Shown here piece after piece: positions 45,001 through 52,695 of a DNA stretch of 64,000 bases. The notes beneath the pieces are model-generated. The model had not been told where the DNA came from and did not search any database. It saw only the letters and a program-made list of their open reading frames with translations. Origin of the DNA: Paenibacillus sp. FSL R5-0341. Its GTDB lineage: Bacteria; Bacillota; Bacilli; Paenibacillales; Paenibacillaceae. The translations under genes were made by a program, and so were the position numbers. The DNA lies in assembly GCF_037975235.1 (NCBI RefSeq), contig NZ_CP150241.1:3906001-3970000 (forward strand), read 5' to 3'. The stretch's first letter is position 1. Each line of letters begins with the position of its first letter.

Positions 45001-45809
45001 AAGTGGGCATCCGGTGTCCGCGTCATTGGCAGATTGGAACCCCATACCAGAATGTATCCCGAATTGTACCAGTCACTGCTCTCCGGCACATCCGTTTGAT
45101 CGCCCCAGATCTGAGGTGAAGCCGGGGGGAGATCGGCATACCAGTCGTAAAAACTAAGCAATGGTGATCCCATCAGAGATAAAAAGCGTGATCCTGCTGC
45201 ATAACTGACCATCGACATGGCAGGTATCGGAGAGAAACCAATAATCCGGTCCGGCCCGTATTCTTTGATCGTATGAATCAGCGAAGCGGCGATAATCTGT
45301 GTCACTTCACCCCATGACGCGCGAATTAATCCACCTTTACCACGGACCGATTTGTATCTTTTCACTTTGGCTGGATCATCCGCAATGCTGGACCATGCTT
45401 GAACCGGGTCACCATGCGTCTGAAGCGCATCACGCCACATGTCCAGCAATGCACCACGTACGTAAGGATGTTTGACACGCAGCGGGCTGTACAGATACCA
45501 TGAAAAGCTTGCTCCGCGCGGACATCCACGGGGTTCAAATTCCGGCATATCCGGTCCCGTTGAAGGATAGTCAGTAGCCTGCGTTTCCCAAGTGACAATG
45601 CCGTCTTTCACATAGATCTGCCAGCTGCATGATCCCGTACAATTGACTCCGTGTGTGGAACGCACCACTTTGTCATGCTGCCAACGGCGGCGGTAGACAT
45701 CTTCCCAATCCCGGTTGACCGGGGACATTTCACTCCAGCCCTCCGCACTTTTTTCACGTTTAGCAAAATACTTGAGTTTGCCCATCCAGGGCATGCTTTT
45801 GTTACTCAT
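42057..45809 (-). CDS. narG: Respiratory nitrate reductase alpha subunit
   Basis: A 1250-residue molybdoenzyme. HGVNCTGSCSW plus a later Cys in EPRGCPRGASF supply the FS0 cluster (His and three Cys), and YNSGYILVWGSNLPMTRTPDAHF and the WYEKSDLSSTDMHPFVHPFNPA stretch are Moco-domain landmarks. Length equals known NarG. GGGAGG six bases upstream sets the ATG. Reduces nitrate to nitrite in the cytoplasm. It follows moaA by 57 bp in the same direction. Confidence 0.96.
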   Translation of the reverse strand: MSNKSMPWMGKLKYFAKREKSAEGWSEMSPVNRDWEDVYRRRWQHDKVVRSTHGVNCTGSCSWQIYVKDGIVTWETQATDYPSTGPDMPEFEPRGCPRGASFSWYLYSPLRVKHPYVRGALLDMWRDALQTHGDPVQAWSSIADDPAKVKRYKSVRGKGGLIRASWGEVTQIIAASLIHTIKEYGPDRIIGFSPIPAMSMVSYAAGSRFLSLMGSPLLSFYDWYADLPPASPQIWGDQTDVPESSDWYNSGYILVWGSNLPMTRTPDAHFLAEARYRGTKVVSISPDYAEYVKFADTWMSVKQGTDGALAMAMGHVILKEFYIEKPTDYFMQYAKQYTDFPNLLIVEEKDGVHTAGRFLVGEDLGITGNNMAWKTLVYDENSGTYAMPKGSLGFRWGEEGTWNLKMEQVENGEPIDPRLSMLGVHHDLVTIQLPYFDDEGKHVMERQIPVRQIWLGDKWITVTAVYDLVLAKYGIEREMTRSADSAEVVTGVEQLSVRVNHGDDILHAPQVKPFTPEWQEKITGVDQETVVQIAREFAQNAIDTQGRSMIIMGAGINHWYNSDVIYRAIINLILMTGCQGVNGGGWAHYVGQEKLRPAEGWQTIAFARDWTGPARLQNGTSFFYFATDQWRYEETQVGELTSALEGEPRFQHVADYNVMAARMGWLPSYPQFNRNSIDLHQDALQAGATTKEEIGAYVASELQNKNLKFSIEQPDDPANFPRVLFVWRANLISSSGKGHEYFLKHLLGATNGLLNDDDHGLRPEHVEWVDEAPEGKLDLMINMDFRMAGTAMYSDIVLPAATWYEKSDLSSTDMHPFVHPFNPAVATQWESRSDWDTFKEIARVFSEMAAQQFDGPQKEIIATPLLHDSPDELAQPYGEIKDWSAGECEAIPGKTMPHIQVVERDYAAVYNKMISLGPVVKDKPIGTKGISWSASEEYEKLKGILGVNRKDGVGQGCPDLSTDRNVAEAILTLSSTTNGKMAVRAWEALEQKTALHLKDLAEERSEECFTFDEITSKPKTVITSPAFSGSEKGGRRYSPFTTNVERLIPWRTLTGRQQFYIDHAMLREFGETLATFKPVLKHTPFHPKSKRPIEGGKEIVLNYLTPHNKWSIHSMYYDALPMLTLFRGGPTIWMNYEDAEEAGLVDNDWIECFNRNGVVVARAVVTHRIPRGMAFMYHAQDRHINVPGTKISQTRGGTHNSPTRIHVKPTHMIGGYAQLSYGFNYYGPTGNQRDLNVIIRKLQEVDWLED

Positions 45810-45866
45810 TGTTGTCCTCCCACATATATGACCTGTTGATGTAAGTCGAATCCTGAACTGCTGTTG

Positions 45867-46868
45867 CTAACCTCCGATTTGCGACATATGTCGCAGCGTT
45901 GGCGTGCCGTCGATCTGTTGCCCGTTTAAGGCTTTTAACATGTCATGTGTTTCGGGTTTGGCTCCGAGCGCCTTGTAGAATAAATCCTGCACTGCCTTGT
46001 CATCACCTACGAGTGGACGAACATTGAACTCATCCGACCAGTAGAGACAAGGTTTGATATTACCGTCTGCCGTCAGCCTAAGCCGATTGCAATTCCCGCA
46101 GAAATGGCTGCTCACCGGGTGAATCAGACCAAAGGTTCCGGCAGCTCCCACAATGCGATAACTGTCTGCAGGACCATTCCCATAAATTTCTCCACAGCTT
46201 TCGTAATCCCATCGTGCTCCACATGTTTCCAGCACATGTTCGAGAGGCATATACCCTGATCTCCAACCATCTCCACTTTCACCAATAGGCATGTACTCAA
46301 TAAAACGAATATGAAGGGGTTCATCCCGGGTCATCCGCAGAAAATCTTCCACCTCATCGTCGTTCACGCCTTTCATCAGCACCACGTTCAGCTTGATCGG
46401 ATGAAATCCGACCTTTTGGCTGGCCTTAATGCCTTCCAGCACACGCTGTACCTTGCCGCCACGAGTAATGGTTGCGAATCGTTCTGGCTTCAAAGAATCC
46501 AGGCTTATGTTCACCCTGGTTAGTCCCGCAGCCTTCAGCAGATCCGCATAAGCTGCTAAATAGATGCCATTGGTTGTTAATGCGATGTCCTCAATTCCCG
46601 GAATAGCGGATAACATTGCGATCAGTTGATCCAGCCCCTTGCGAACAAGAGGCTCCCCTCCGGTCAAACGCAATTTCCGAATGCCCAGTGGAGCAAGCGC
46701 CTTAACGATGGACGTGATTTCTTCATAGGACAGGATGCGTTCTGTCGGTTCAAACTGCATTCCTTCCTCAGGCATGCAATACACACAGCGGAGATTACAA
46801 CGATCCGTAACCGAAATTCTCAAATAATCATGTACTCTTCCAAACGGGTCCATTAATTTTGATTCCAT
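45867..46868 (-). CDS. moaA: GTP 3',8-cyclase MoaA
   Basis: A 333-residue radical SAM enzyme for the first step of molybdenum cofactor synthesis. CNLRCVYC binds the SAM cluster, and CGNCNRLRLTADGNIKPC binds the second cluster; GG ends the protein as required for activity. GGGAGG lies seven bases before the ATG. Placing moaA ahead of narGHJI lets the cell make cofactor together with the enzyme; no other moa or moe gene is in the window. Confidence 0.95.
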   Translation of the reverse strand: MESKLMDPFGRVHDYLRISVTDRCNLRCVYCMPEEGMQFEPTERILSYEEITSIVKALAPLGIRKLRLTGGEPLVRKGLDQLIAMLSAIPGIEDIALTTNGIYLAAYADLLKAAGLTRVNISLDSLKPERFATITRGGKVQRVLEGIKASQKVGFHPIKLNVVLMKGVNDDEVEDFLRMTRDEPLHIRFIEYMPIGESGDGWRSGYMPLEHVLETCGARWDYESCGEIYGNGPADSYRIVGAAGTFGLIHPVSSHFCGNCNRLRLTADGNIKPCLYWSDEFNVRPLVGDDKAVQDLFYKALGAKPETHDMLKALNGQQIDGTPTLRHMSQIGG

Positions 46869-46956
46869 ACACGTACCTCCCTTCTCTAGGGTGCTGTCTT
46901 AACATCGGCTGAAGGAGGGAACTTTCTTCCTCTCATCGCTTGTCATCTTGACGCTA

Positions 46957-46999
46957 AATATAAGGATCTCTCGCTCTGCGAACTGTGCAAAATATCACA
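46957..46999 (-). promoter_or_regulatory. Fnr-dependent promoter of moaA-narGHJI-narK
   Basis: On the minus strand TGTGA-TATTTT-GCACA (46999-46984, one mismatch) and -10 TATATT (46962-46957). The deduced start at about 46950 puts the box centre at -41.5, the classic class II position. The leader is about 80 nt. Confidence 0.82.
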
Positions 47000-47103
47000 A
47001 GAAGTGAAACATAGCGCACAGTTGCACATTTATATATGCTCCGCAACGCCTTTCCAAACAGGATTCTAGTCTAAATAAGGCAAAATTATGGCAAAAGAAA
47101 ATG

Positions 47104-47146
47104 TGTGAGCAGGCTCACACATCTCCCTCTTCACGTTTTCTATAAT
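47104..47146 (+). promoter_or_regulatory. Fnr-dependent promoter of the DUF2249 operon
   Basis: TGTGA-GCAGGC-TCACA (47104-47119) is perfect and extends to an ATGTGTGAGC/GCTCACACAT palindrome. A consensus TATAAT at 47141-47146 gives exactly -41.5. The 46869-47187 gap holds this and the moaA promoter and no gene. Confidence 0.88.
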
Positions 47147-47187
47147 CAAATTGCAACACACACTATCCCTATTTGGAGGAATGACTC

Positions 47188-47421
47188 ATGAACACATACG
47201 CAGCAACCATTAATGCCACGGAGTATCCACCGCATTTGAAACATAAAGTTATTTTCGAAACGTTTGATCAGTTGCAACCACAGGAATCCATGCTGCTCAT
47301 TAACGATCACGATCCAAAGCCACTTCGATTCCAGTTCCAGTCCACACATCCCGATGGCTTCAACTGGGAGTATATTGAGCAGGGCCCTACAACCTTCCAA
47401 GTCAAAATCAGTAAATTATAG
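47188..47421 (+). CDS. DUF2249 protein
   Basis: A 77-residue single-domain DUF2249 protein (HLKHKVIFETFDQLQPQESMLLINDHDPKPLRFQF), a SirA/TusA-like fold common near anaerobic and NO-related genes. TTGGAGG eight bases upstream sets the ATG. First gene of a five-gene Fnr-controlled operon. The His and DHDPKP motif may bind metal or sulfur, but the function is unknown. Confidence 0.85.
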   Translation: MNTYAATINATEYPPHLKHKVIFETFDQLQPQESMLLINDHDPKPLRFQFQSTHPDGFNWEYIEQGPTTFQVKISKL

Positions 47422-47438
47422 ATTGGAGTTGAACCGCT

Positions 47439-47813
47439 ATGGCGCACGTTGAAATCATTGACGATACTGCACTTCGCATCACGCTGCGGCTGGAAGACGC
47501 CACAACCATGGTTCAATTGGCACAGTGTGAGCAAGCGGAATATGCGCAAGAGATTATCACCATTTACGAAAAAATGTCTGTATTCGAATATACTCATTTC
47601 TGTTTTTATGCCTACGACAGTGCAAGACTTTTTGAGCGTGTGCTCGGCATGGACCCCAAAGCCTATCTGTCCTTCTCCCTCGATGCGCCGGAGTCATTCT
47701 TCTATGCGCTGTACGGTGGAATGGCCGCCCTCTATGAATCAGCGCTACAGTTGGTACAGCAGGCGGATGCTGCCAGTGCAGGATCGGATGTGAACGCACA
47801 TGTCTCCATCTGA
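47439..47813 (+). CDS. Hypothetical protein of the DUF2249 operon
   Basis: A 124-residue protein that I do not recognise. It has segments EKMSVFEYTHFCFYAYDSARLFERVLG and a helical C-terminus, no signal peptide. Overlaps the next gene by 14 bp. Co-transcription with DUF2249 and heme-copper-like genes suggests an accessory anaerobic role. Confidence 0.65.
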   Translation: MAHVEIIDDTALRITLRLEDATTMVQLAQCEQAEYAQEIITIYEKMSVFEYTHFCFYAYDSARLFERVLGMDPKAYLSFSLDAPESFFYALYGGMAALYESALQLVQQADAASAGSDVNAHVSI

Positions 47814-48405
47814 TGTCCATATTGTTGAATTGGATGTGCGTCCTCATCTGAGTAAAAAGCTCGAGCCATTCCAACTGATCATGGACACGGTCAAAGGCCT
47901 TCAGCATGAAGATGTCTTTGTACTCCATGCTCCATTCAAACCCACGCCTCTGCTTGGTATTCTCAAGATGAAAGGATACTCAAGCACATCGGAACGAAAG
48001 GGTTCGGATCACTGGGTTACCACGTTTGTGCACAAAAAAAACAAAACCGGTGCAAAAGCCTTATCTGCAATGGTTTTATCTGGATCGGAAGCTGATTCTG
48101 AGCCCGGTTCAGACGTAGAATCAGCTTCATGCAAAGGACATCCGGAGGAACAAGCTGTTGCGATTGAAAACCTTGAACTTCTACAGGCGCCCACCGTTAT
48201 ACTGGACAATCGCGGATTGGAACCGCCACAACCCATGATGCGAACACTTGCCGCACTGGAGCGTTGCAAACCTGGGGAAGTCGTGCTGATCCACAATGAC
48301 CGTGTGCCTGTCTTCTTGATAGAAGAGTTAAATAATCTCGGTTGCCCCTACACGGTTGAAGATCAAGCCGATGGTACGGCCAAAGTGAGAATTGAAAAAG
48401 GGTAA
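47800..48405 (+). CDS. Tandem DUF2249 protein
   Basis: A 201-residue protein with two DUF2249 copies: about 8-75 (ELDVRPHLSKKLEPFQLIMDTV...VFVLHAPFKPTPLLGILKMKGY) and about 128-195 (ILDNRGLEPPQPMMRTLAAL...VLIHNDRVPVFLIEELNNLGC), separated by a Ser/Glu-rich linker of about 45 residues. The LDxR start and the PxP-containing strand match TusA-like folds. Precedes the membrane-protein gene by 13 bp. Confidence 0.8.
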   Translation: MSPSDVHIVELDVRPHLSKKLEPFQLIMDTVKGLQHEDVFVLHAPFKPTPLLGILKMKGYSSTSERKGSDHWVTTFVHKKNKTGAKALSAMVLSGSEADSEPGSDVESASCKGHPEEQAVAIENLELLQAPTVILDNRGLEPPQPMMRTLAALERCKPGEVVLIHNDRVPVFLIEELNNLGCPYTVEDQADGTAKVRIEKG

Positions 48406-48418
48406 GGAGGCGAAAGCC

Positions 48419-49651
48419 ATGTCCAGGTTGCCGTTTCTTTTTATCATCACGGGCATCTTTGGATTTGTAATGTATCACGCATTCTCCCTGCTCTCGCTGA
48501 CAGGCTGGCTTGGTGATGAACTCAGAGGACCCGAAGGCTGGTTTCATGCCCATCTGTTTGTGCTCGGGTGGGCAACCATGCTAGCTATGGGTGCCATTTA
48601 TCAGTTGATACATGTTATTTTGCAATCCAATATCTACAGTCTGATTCTCGGTTATTGTCATTATTTCTTATTCAGTATTGGAATCGCGGGCATGTTATAC
48701 GGTTTCATTCGTGCAGATGTCATCTGGATTGCCGGTTCTGCTACACTCGCGCTCTCGGGCATTCTATTGTTCGGATGGAATATGGGCGCTACCCTTCTCC
48801 GTGCCTCACAGTGGAATCCGGTGACGATCAGTGCAGCTTGTTCCTGTCTTTATCTGGTTCTTACCGGGCTGTCCGGTATGCTGATGGGTCTGAATTTTGC
48901 CTTTGGTGATTGGAACGGTCTGCATGAACGCTTATTCGGCGCACATATCTGGATGGGAACACTCGGCTGGTTTGGCATGTTAATTACCGGCTTCAGTTAC
49001 AAAATGCTGCCCATGTTCTACCTGTCCCACGATTATTCCATTCGACTGCAAAAAGTGGTCTTGGTTCTGTGGAATGCAGCTGTAGTTACAGGTGTTTTCG
49101 CATTTCTGACAGGTATTAAGGGAGGTTTGCTCTGGCTCGCGCTCTTACTTCTAACCGCCGCCCTTCTCTTCTATGTGTATCACTTGGAGCAAATTCAGGA
49201 GAAACGGCACAAAAGTAACCCAGGTCCGGGCATCCGCTGGTCTGTGTATGTAAGCCGTGCGTTTGCTGTATATGCTGTTGCCCTACTGATCTATTCTTCG
49301 CAAGGGACTGAACTGCTGCTCCATCCACGTGTTGTTCTGCTGTCTGGATGGGTATATCTCGGGGGCTGGCTGTCTCTCACCATACTTGGCTATGCCTCCA
49401 AAATTGTGCCTTTTCTATGGTGGACCCACAAATATGGCAAGCAGGCCGGCAGACCCGGAACACCGCTGATGGCAGGTATGTTGAGTGAACGTCATGTCAA
49501 TTGGGGTATGCTCGCCATGGTCGCTGGAAGCCTTCTGCTTGTCAGTGGAATTCTGATTAATCTGGCTGAGGTCATGATGGTTGGAGGAACGATACTGTCT
49601 CTTGTCTCCATCGTTTATATAACAAATATTGCTTTGGTATTCAGACGTTAA
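48419..49651 (+). CDS. Heme-copper-oxidase subunit I-like / NnrS-like membrane protein
   Basis: A 410-residue protein with about 12 membrane helices. GWFHAHLFVLGWATMLAMGAIYQLIH resembles helix 2 of NorB/cbb3 oxidases with heme-type His43 and His45, and FGAHIWMGTLGWFGMLITGFSYKMLPMF the mid-protein helix. I see no His-His pair of the copper site, so it may bind heme without being a full oxidase, as in NnrS. TAAGGAGG eight bases upstream fixes ATG at 48419. Possible NO-handling partner of NirK (inference). Confidence 0.7.
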   Translation: MSRLPFLFIITGIFGFVMYHAFSLLSLTGWLGDELRGPEGWFHAHLFVLGWATMLAMGAIYQLIHVILQSNIYSLILGYCHYFLFSIGIAGMLYGFIRADVIWIAGSATLALSGILLFGWNMGATLLRASQWNPVTISAACSCLYLVLTGLSGMLMGLNFAFGDWNGLHERLFGAHIWMGTLGWFGMLITGFSYKMLPMFYLSHDYSIRLQKVVLVLWNAAVVTGVFAFLTGIKGGLLWLALLLLTAALLFYVYHLEQIQEKRHKSNPGPGIRWSVYVSRAFAVYAVALLIYSSQGTELLLHPRVVLLSGWVYLGGWLSLTILGYASKIVPFLWWTHKYGKQAGRPGTPLMAGMLSERHVNWGMLAMVAGSLLLVSGILINLAEVMMVGGTILSLVSIVYITNIALVFRR

Positions 49652-49682
49652 TATTAATAAGATAGACTGGAGAGTGAACACG

Positions 49683-49982
49683 ATGGAACAAACCACGCAT
49701 TTGCTGGAATGTCTGAAGGAAGTGTATGACCCTGAATTAGGTGTTAATATCGTTGACCTGGGTCTCGTATATGAAGTAAGGGAAGAACCTGAACGGGTAC
49801 ATGTACGGATGACGCTGACTACACCAGGTTGTCCGTTGCATGATACAATTGTCGGTGCGGTGAAATGGGTTTTGCAGGAAAATACAAATAAGACCGATAT
49901 TGATGTTCAAGTCGTGTGGGAGCCACAATGGTCTCCACAGCTGATGTCGAATGAAGCCAAGGAAATGCTGGGATACTTCTAG
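49683..49982 (+). CDS. DUF59/MIP18-type metal-sulfur cluster assembly factor
   Basis: A 99-residue PaaD/SufT-like protein: LKEVYDPELGVNIVDLGLVYEV and MTLTTPGCPLHDTIVGAV with the conserved Cys. Such proteins help maturation of Fe-S proteins. GGAGAG upstream sets ATG at 49683; it ends the DUF2249 operon and may serve the many Fe-S centres encoded here. Confidence 0.88.
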   Translation: MEQTTHLLECLKEVYDPELGVNIVDLGLVYEVREEPERVHVRMTLTTPGCPLHDTIVGAVKWVLQENTNKTDIDVQVVWEPQWSPQLMSNEAKEMLGYF

Positions 49983-50164
49983 GCAGAATGACTACAGACC
50001 GAATGAATGAACAAATTGCTGGTGGAATACGACGAAGCGTACTTCAGATCTGATGTTCTCAGACTCAGGTATGCTTTTTGTTTTGCGATAGGAACATACA
50101 TTTGATATGCACCCGGAGATGCTAGAAGGACGAATGTTGTAGAAGAGTATTCTTGAATAAAAAA

Positions 50165-50204
50165 TAAATAAGGAAACCCCAGAATAGAGTTTCCCTTATA
50201 TTAG
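50165..50204. terminator. Terminator of the DUF2249 operon
   Basis: TAAGGAAAC pairs with GTTTCCCTTA (one bulge) around an 11-base loop. The remaining 49983-50164 stretch shows no gene. Confidence 0.6.
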
Positions 50205-50247
50205 TGCCGATCAGTGAATCATTCTATCGATTCCTTGATATTAGATG

Positions 50248-50592
50248 TTAGATGTCCTTAGCATAGGATGCTGCTGACACTTTGTTTAACACCACGAACA
50301 AACGAACCTCCTGATCTCCTGTATTATGGAATGCGAACTCTGCTTCACCGCCGCAATGGATCACATCCTCTTGTTTCACCACTTGTTCATTTCCATCCAG
50401 AATAAGTGTACCTGTGCCTTCGACTACCAGTAAAATAACGTCTGTGCCCGGATGTTTATGAACAGGAAGCTGCTGACCTGGCAGAAAATGAAGTACAAAG
50501 GTCACTCCGCCACCCTGTTGGAATAAAACCCTTTTCGTAAAACGGTCCTCACTGAATGCTTTGACTTCTTGCAATGACGTAATACACATCAT
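50248..50592 (-). CDS. Small cupin protein under an FNR-type box
   Basis: A 114-residue single cupin domain (LPGQQLPVHKHPGTDVILLVVEGTGTL with metal-type His residues; VIHCGGEAEFAFHNTG). GAGGAGG six bases upstream sets ATG at 50592. Such cupins often accompany DNR/NNR-type regulators of denitrification. Its promoter carries a TTGAT-N4-ATCAA box, unlike other units of the island. Function unknown. Confidence 0.78.
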   Translation of the reverse strand: MMCITSLQEVKAFSEDRFTKRVLFQQGGGVTFVLHFLPGQQLPVHKHPGTDVILLVVEGTGTLILDGNEQVVKQEDVIHCGGEAEFAFHNTGDQEVRLFVVLNKVSAASYAKDI

Positions 50593-50630
50593 AATCGTCC
50601 TCCTCGATAATATAATCTGTGAATGCATTC

Positions 50631-50672
50631 ATCTTAACGCAAGAAAGCCCGCGTTTCCTTGATCTGAATCAA
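50631..50672 (-). promoter_or_regulatory. FNR-type (TTGAT) promoter of the cupin gene
   Basis: TTGAT-CTGA-ATCAA at 50659-50672 is perfect. TAAGAT (50636-50631) as -10 gives a start near 50624 and places the box centre at -41.5. The Crp/Fnr regulator at 33.8 kb, with an E..SR helix, is the likely reader. Confidence 0.75.
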
Positions 50673-50684
50673 GAAAATGCGGGC
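50647..50684 (-). terminator. Terminator of bceB containing an FNR box in its apex
   Basis: GCCCGCATTTTCTTGAT pairs with ATCAAGGAAACGCGGGC (two mismatches) around TCAG, then TTTCTTG on the minus strand. The top of the stem is the FNR box itself. Confidence 0.75.
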
Positions 50685-50733
50685 AAGGAACAGATCATGA
50701 TCGGTGCCCTATAATCATACGTTTCCTGGATGA

Positions 50734-52695
50734 CTAAACCATCATTTTGCGCAGAGAAGATATATATCTGGAACGGATAACGAAGAAATAAAATGTCTGT
50801 GCAAGGAGAAACGCCCCAAATACAGTCAACACCGGAACCGTATAATTGGTGATACCGAATTCAGTCAGGAATGGCTTCACCACTACCAACGTTTCAATGA
50901 TAGCTACCCCAATTGGTAAGAAGAACAGAATGGCAATCTGAACAGTGGATGATCGTTTCATCTCGTCGAAACTAAGACCCATTTTCGAAAGAGAATGCAC
51001 CATTTTCCCATCTGCTTCAAGATCGGTATGCAGTCTGAAATACAGAAAGCTTGCGGAAGAGATGGAGAAGATTAATCCGATAAATATGCCAAGAAAGGTG
51101 AAGAGTGCTGTCCCCTGTCTATATCTCTCAAAATCTCCATATCGAGTGGTCAGAAACCCGGAGTAATTCTCATCCGAAGAAACATTATCGCTTCGAATGG
51201 TATCTGCGGACGACAGGAGCTGATCGCTAACCATGGCTTCCGAGGAGTGCCTGTCCGGTACAGCATGACCCCAGGCAGGAATCTGATACAGAACCTTGCC
51301 AGATAACCTGTTTCCTTGGATCTGTTGTGTGATCTCTTCAAACTTCTCATCCGGGAGGACAACCACAGCAGTTGAATAGATCAAGGTTGCAAACCGTGTC
51401 TCAACATCCGTAGCTGTAACTGTTGCTTGCATTGAGCCAGCTTCCAGATTCAGGGTCAAGGTGTCTCCTTCCGCATAATTGCGAAACCTGTTGCGATCAA
51501 TCTGATCCTGATCCTTCTCATTACGCGAATCTACGAATAATGCTGAGCCTGAATCCAATTGGAATGTCTTTTTTCCTAGGATTGTATTGAATCGGTTGTA
51601 ATGACTGAGCGGCATGACCGAGACAGCACTCTGATCCGCATCAGACCAGAAGTACTCAAGATACACTTGCTGATAATCCAAGCCTGCAGCTTCAAGTCTC
51701 GAATCAATAGTGCTCATATCCATTTGATCCGAAGGAGTGTACACATTGTATTTGACTGGAAAATCGTTATTGGTAAACTGCTCCCGGTTCTCCTGATCCA
51801 GTGACAAAATTACAACTGCACTCATTGAAGCAATCGCAATCACTACGGTCACCATGAAGAGCATGCGAGCATTATCCTTCATTTTGTAGCTCATCTCTGA
51901 GATCCACAACAGACGTGTACCATGCCATACCGTTTTACGATTACGCTTCAATAAACGGATGATGAGCACGGAAAGTTGTGAATAGAAAAAATACGTCCCG
52001 GCTATCCCTGTTACTGCTGCAAGCATGATTGTTCCGCCATTTAACCCGCTGCGGAGTACCACAAAACCGACTGTAAGTAATGCAAAACCCAAAAGTGAGA
52101 AGAACCATGAAGCTTTGGGCTCTTTTTTAGGTTTGTTGGTTCCCGTTAGAAGTTCTAACGTCCGTTTATTTCCGATAAAAACCAATGTAAAAAGTGAAAT
52201 GCAGAAAAATAATAACAGAAAGGCCCCGATCGTAATCAGAATCGCTTTAATTGGAAAATAAAAAGGCAAATCATCCATCCCGATAAAACGAGTGGTTAAC
52301 ATCAGGAACAACTTGGACAACAACATGCCTCCGCCTATACCGGCAATAATGGACAAGCAGCCGATCAACATGTTTTCCAAAATGACCAATCTACGAATCT
52401 GTGCGGGCTCTGCACCGAGTATGGTCAGAATGCCAAACTCCTTGTTCCGTGATTTGAGAAAAGCACTGATGGAATACATAACAAAGAAAAATGCAAACAC
52501 ATACACGATAATCGAAGCCACCTGCATCCCCGTAGCAGTTGTGTCACCCATCGGCAACTCTTTCACATACGGATGATAGATGAACACCGCATAGGCGAAG
52601 AAAATCATGACCATAAACACACTACTTAGAAAAAAAGCAATATACGCTCGCCCATTTCGACGAATATTGTTAAACGCGAACTGAGGAAAGCTCAT
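50734..52695 (-). CDS. BceB-type ABC transporter permease
   Basis: A 653-residue FtsX/MacB-type permease with about ten membrane helices and a large extracytoplasmic domain (about residues 300-520) between helices 7 and 8, the layout of Bacitracin-type BceB. N-terminus MSFPQFAFNNIRRNGRAYIAFFLSS is typical. GGGGAGG eight bases upstream puts the ATG at 52695, overlapping the ATPase gene by 26 bp; the frame is open to 52830. Confers and senses peptide antibiotics together with the kinase (family knowledge). Confidence 0.9.
   Translation of the reverse strand: MSFPQFAFNNIRRNGRAYIAFFLSSVFMVMIFFAYAVFIYHPYVKELPMGDTTATGMQVASIIVYVFAFFFVMYSISAFLKSRNKEFGILTILGAEPAQIRRLVILENMLIGCLSIIAGIGGGMLLSKLFLMLTTRFIGMDDLPFYFPIKAILITIGAFLLLFFCISLFTLVFIGNKRTLELLTGTNKPKKEPKASWFFSLLGFALLTVGFVVLRSGLNGGTIMLAAVTGIAGTYFFYSQLSVLIIRLLKRNRKTVWHGTRLLWISEMSYKMKDNARMLFMVTVVIAIASMSAVVILSLDQENREQFTNNDFPVKYNVYTPSDQMDMSTIDSRLEAAGLDYQQVYLEYFWSDADQSAVSVMPLSHYNRFNTILGKKTFQLDSGSALFVDSRNEKDQDQIDRNRFRNYAEGDTLTLNLEAGSMQATVTATDVETRFATLIYSTAVVVLPDEKFEEITQQIQGNRLSGKVLYQIPAWGHAVPDRHSSEAMVSDQLLSSADTIRSDNVSSDENYSGFLTTRYGDFERYRQGTALFTFLGIFIGLIFSISSASFLYFRLHTDLEADGKMVHSLSKMGLSFDEMKRSSTVQIAILFFLPIGVAIIETLVVVKPFLTEFGITNYTVPVLTVFGAFLLAQTFYFFVIRSRYISSLRKMMV

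Noticed and set aside
46869..46950. Possible molybdenum-cofactor riboswitch in the moaA leader
   Set aside because: The deduced leader of about 80 nt is short for the known Moco RNA, and I could not trace its stem pattern; an Fnr promoter explains the control.
50609..50633. A TGTGA-like box (TGTGA-ATGCAT-TCATC) close to the cupin gene
   Set aside because: Two mismatches and a position near -24; the TTGAT box at -41.5 fits better.
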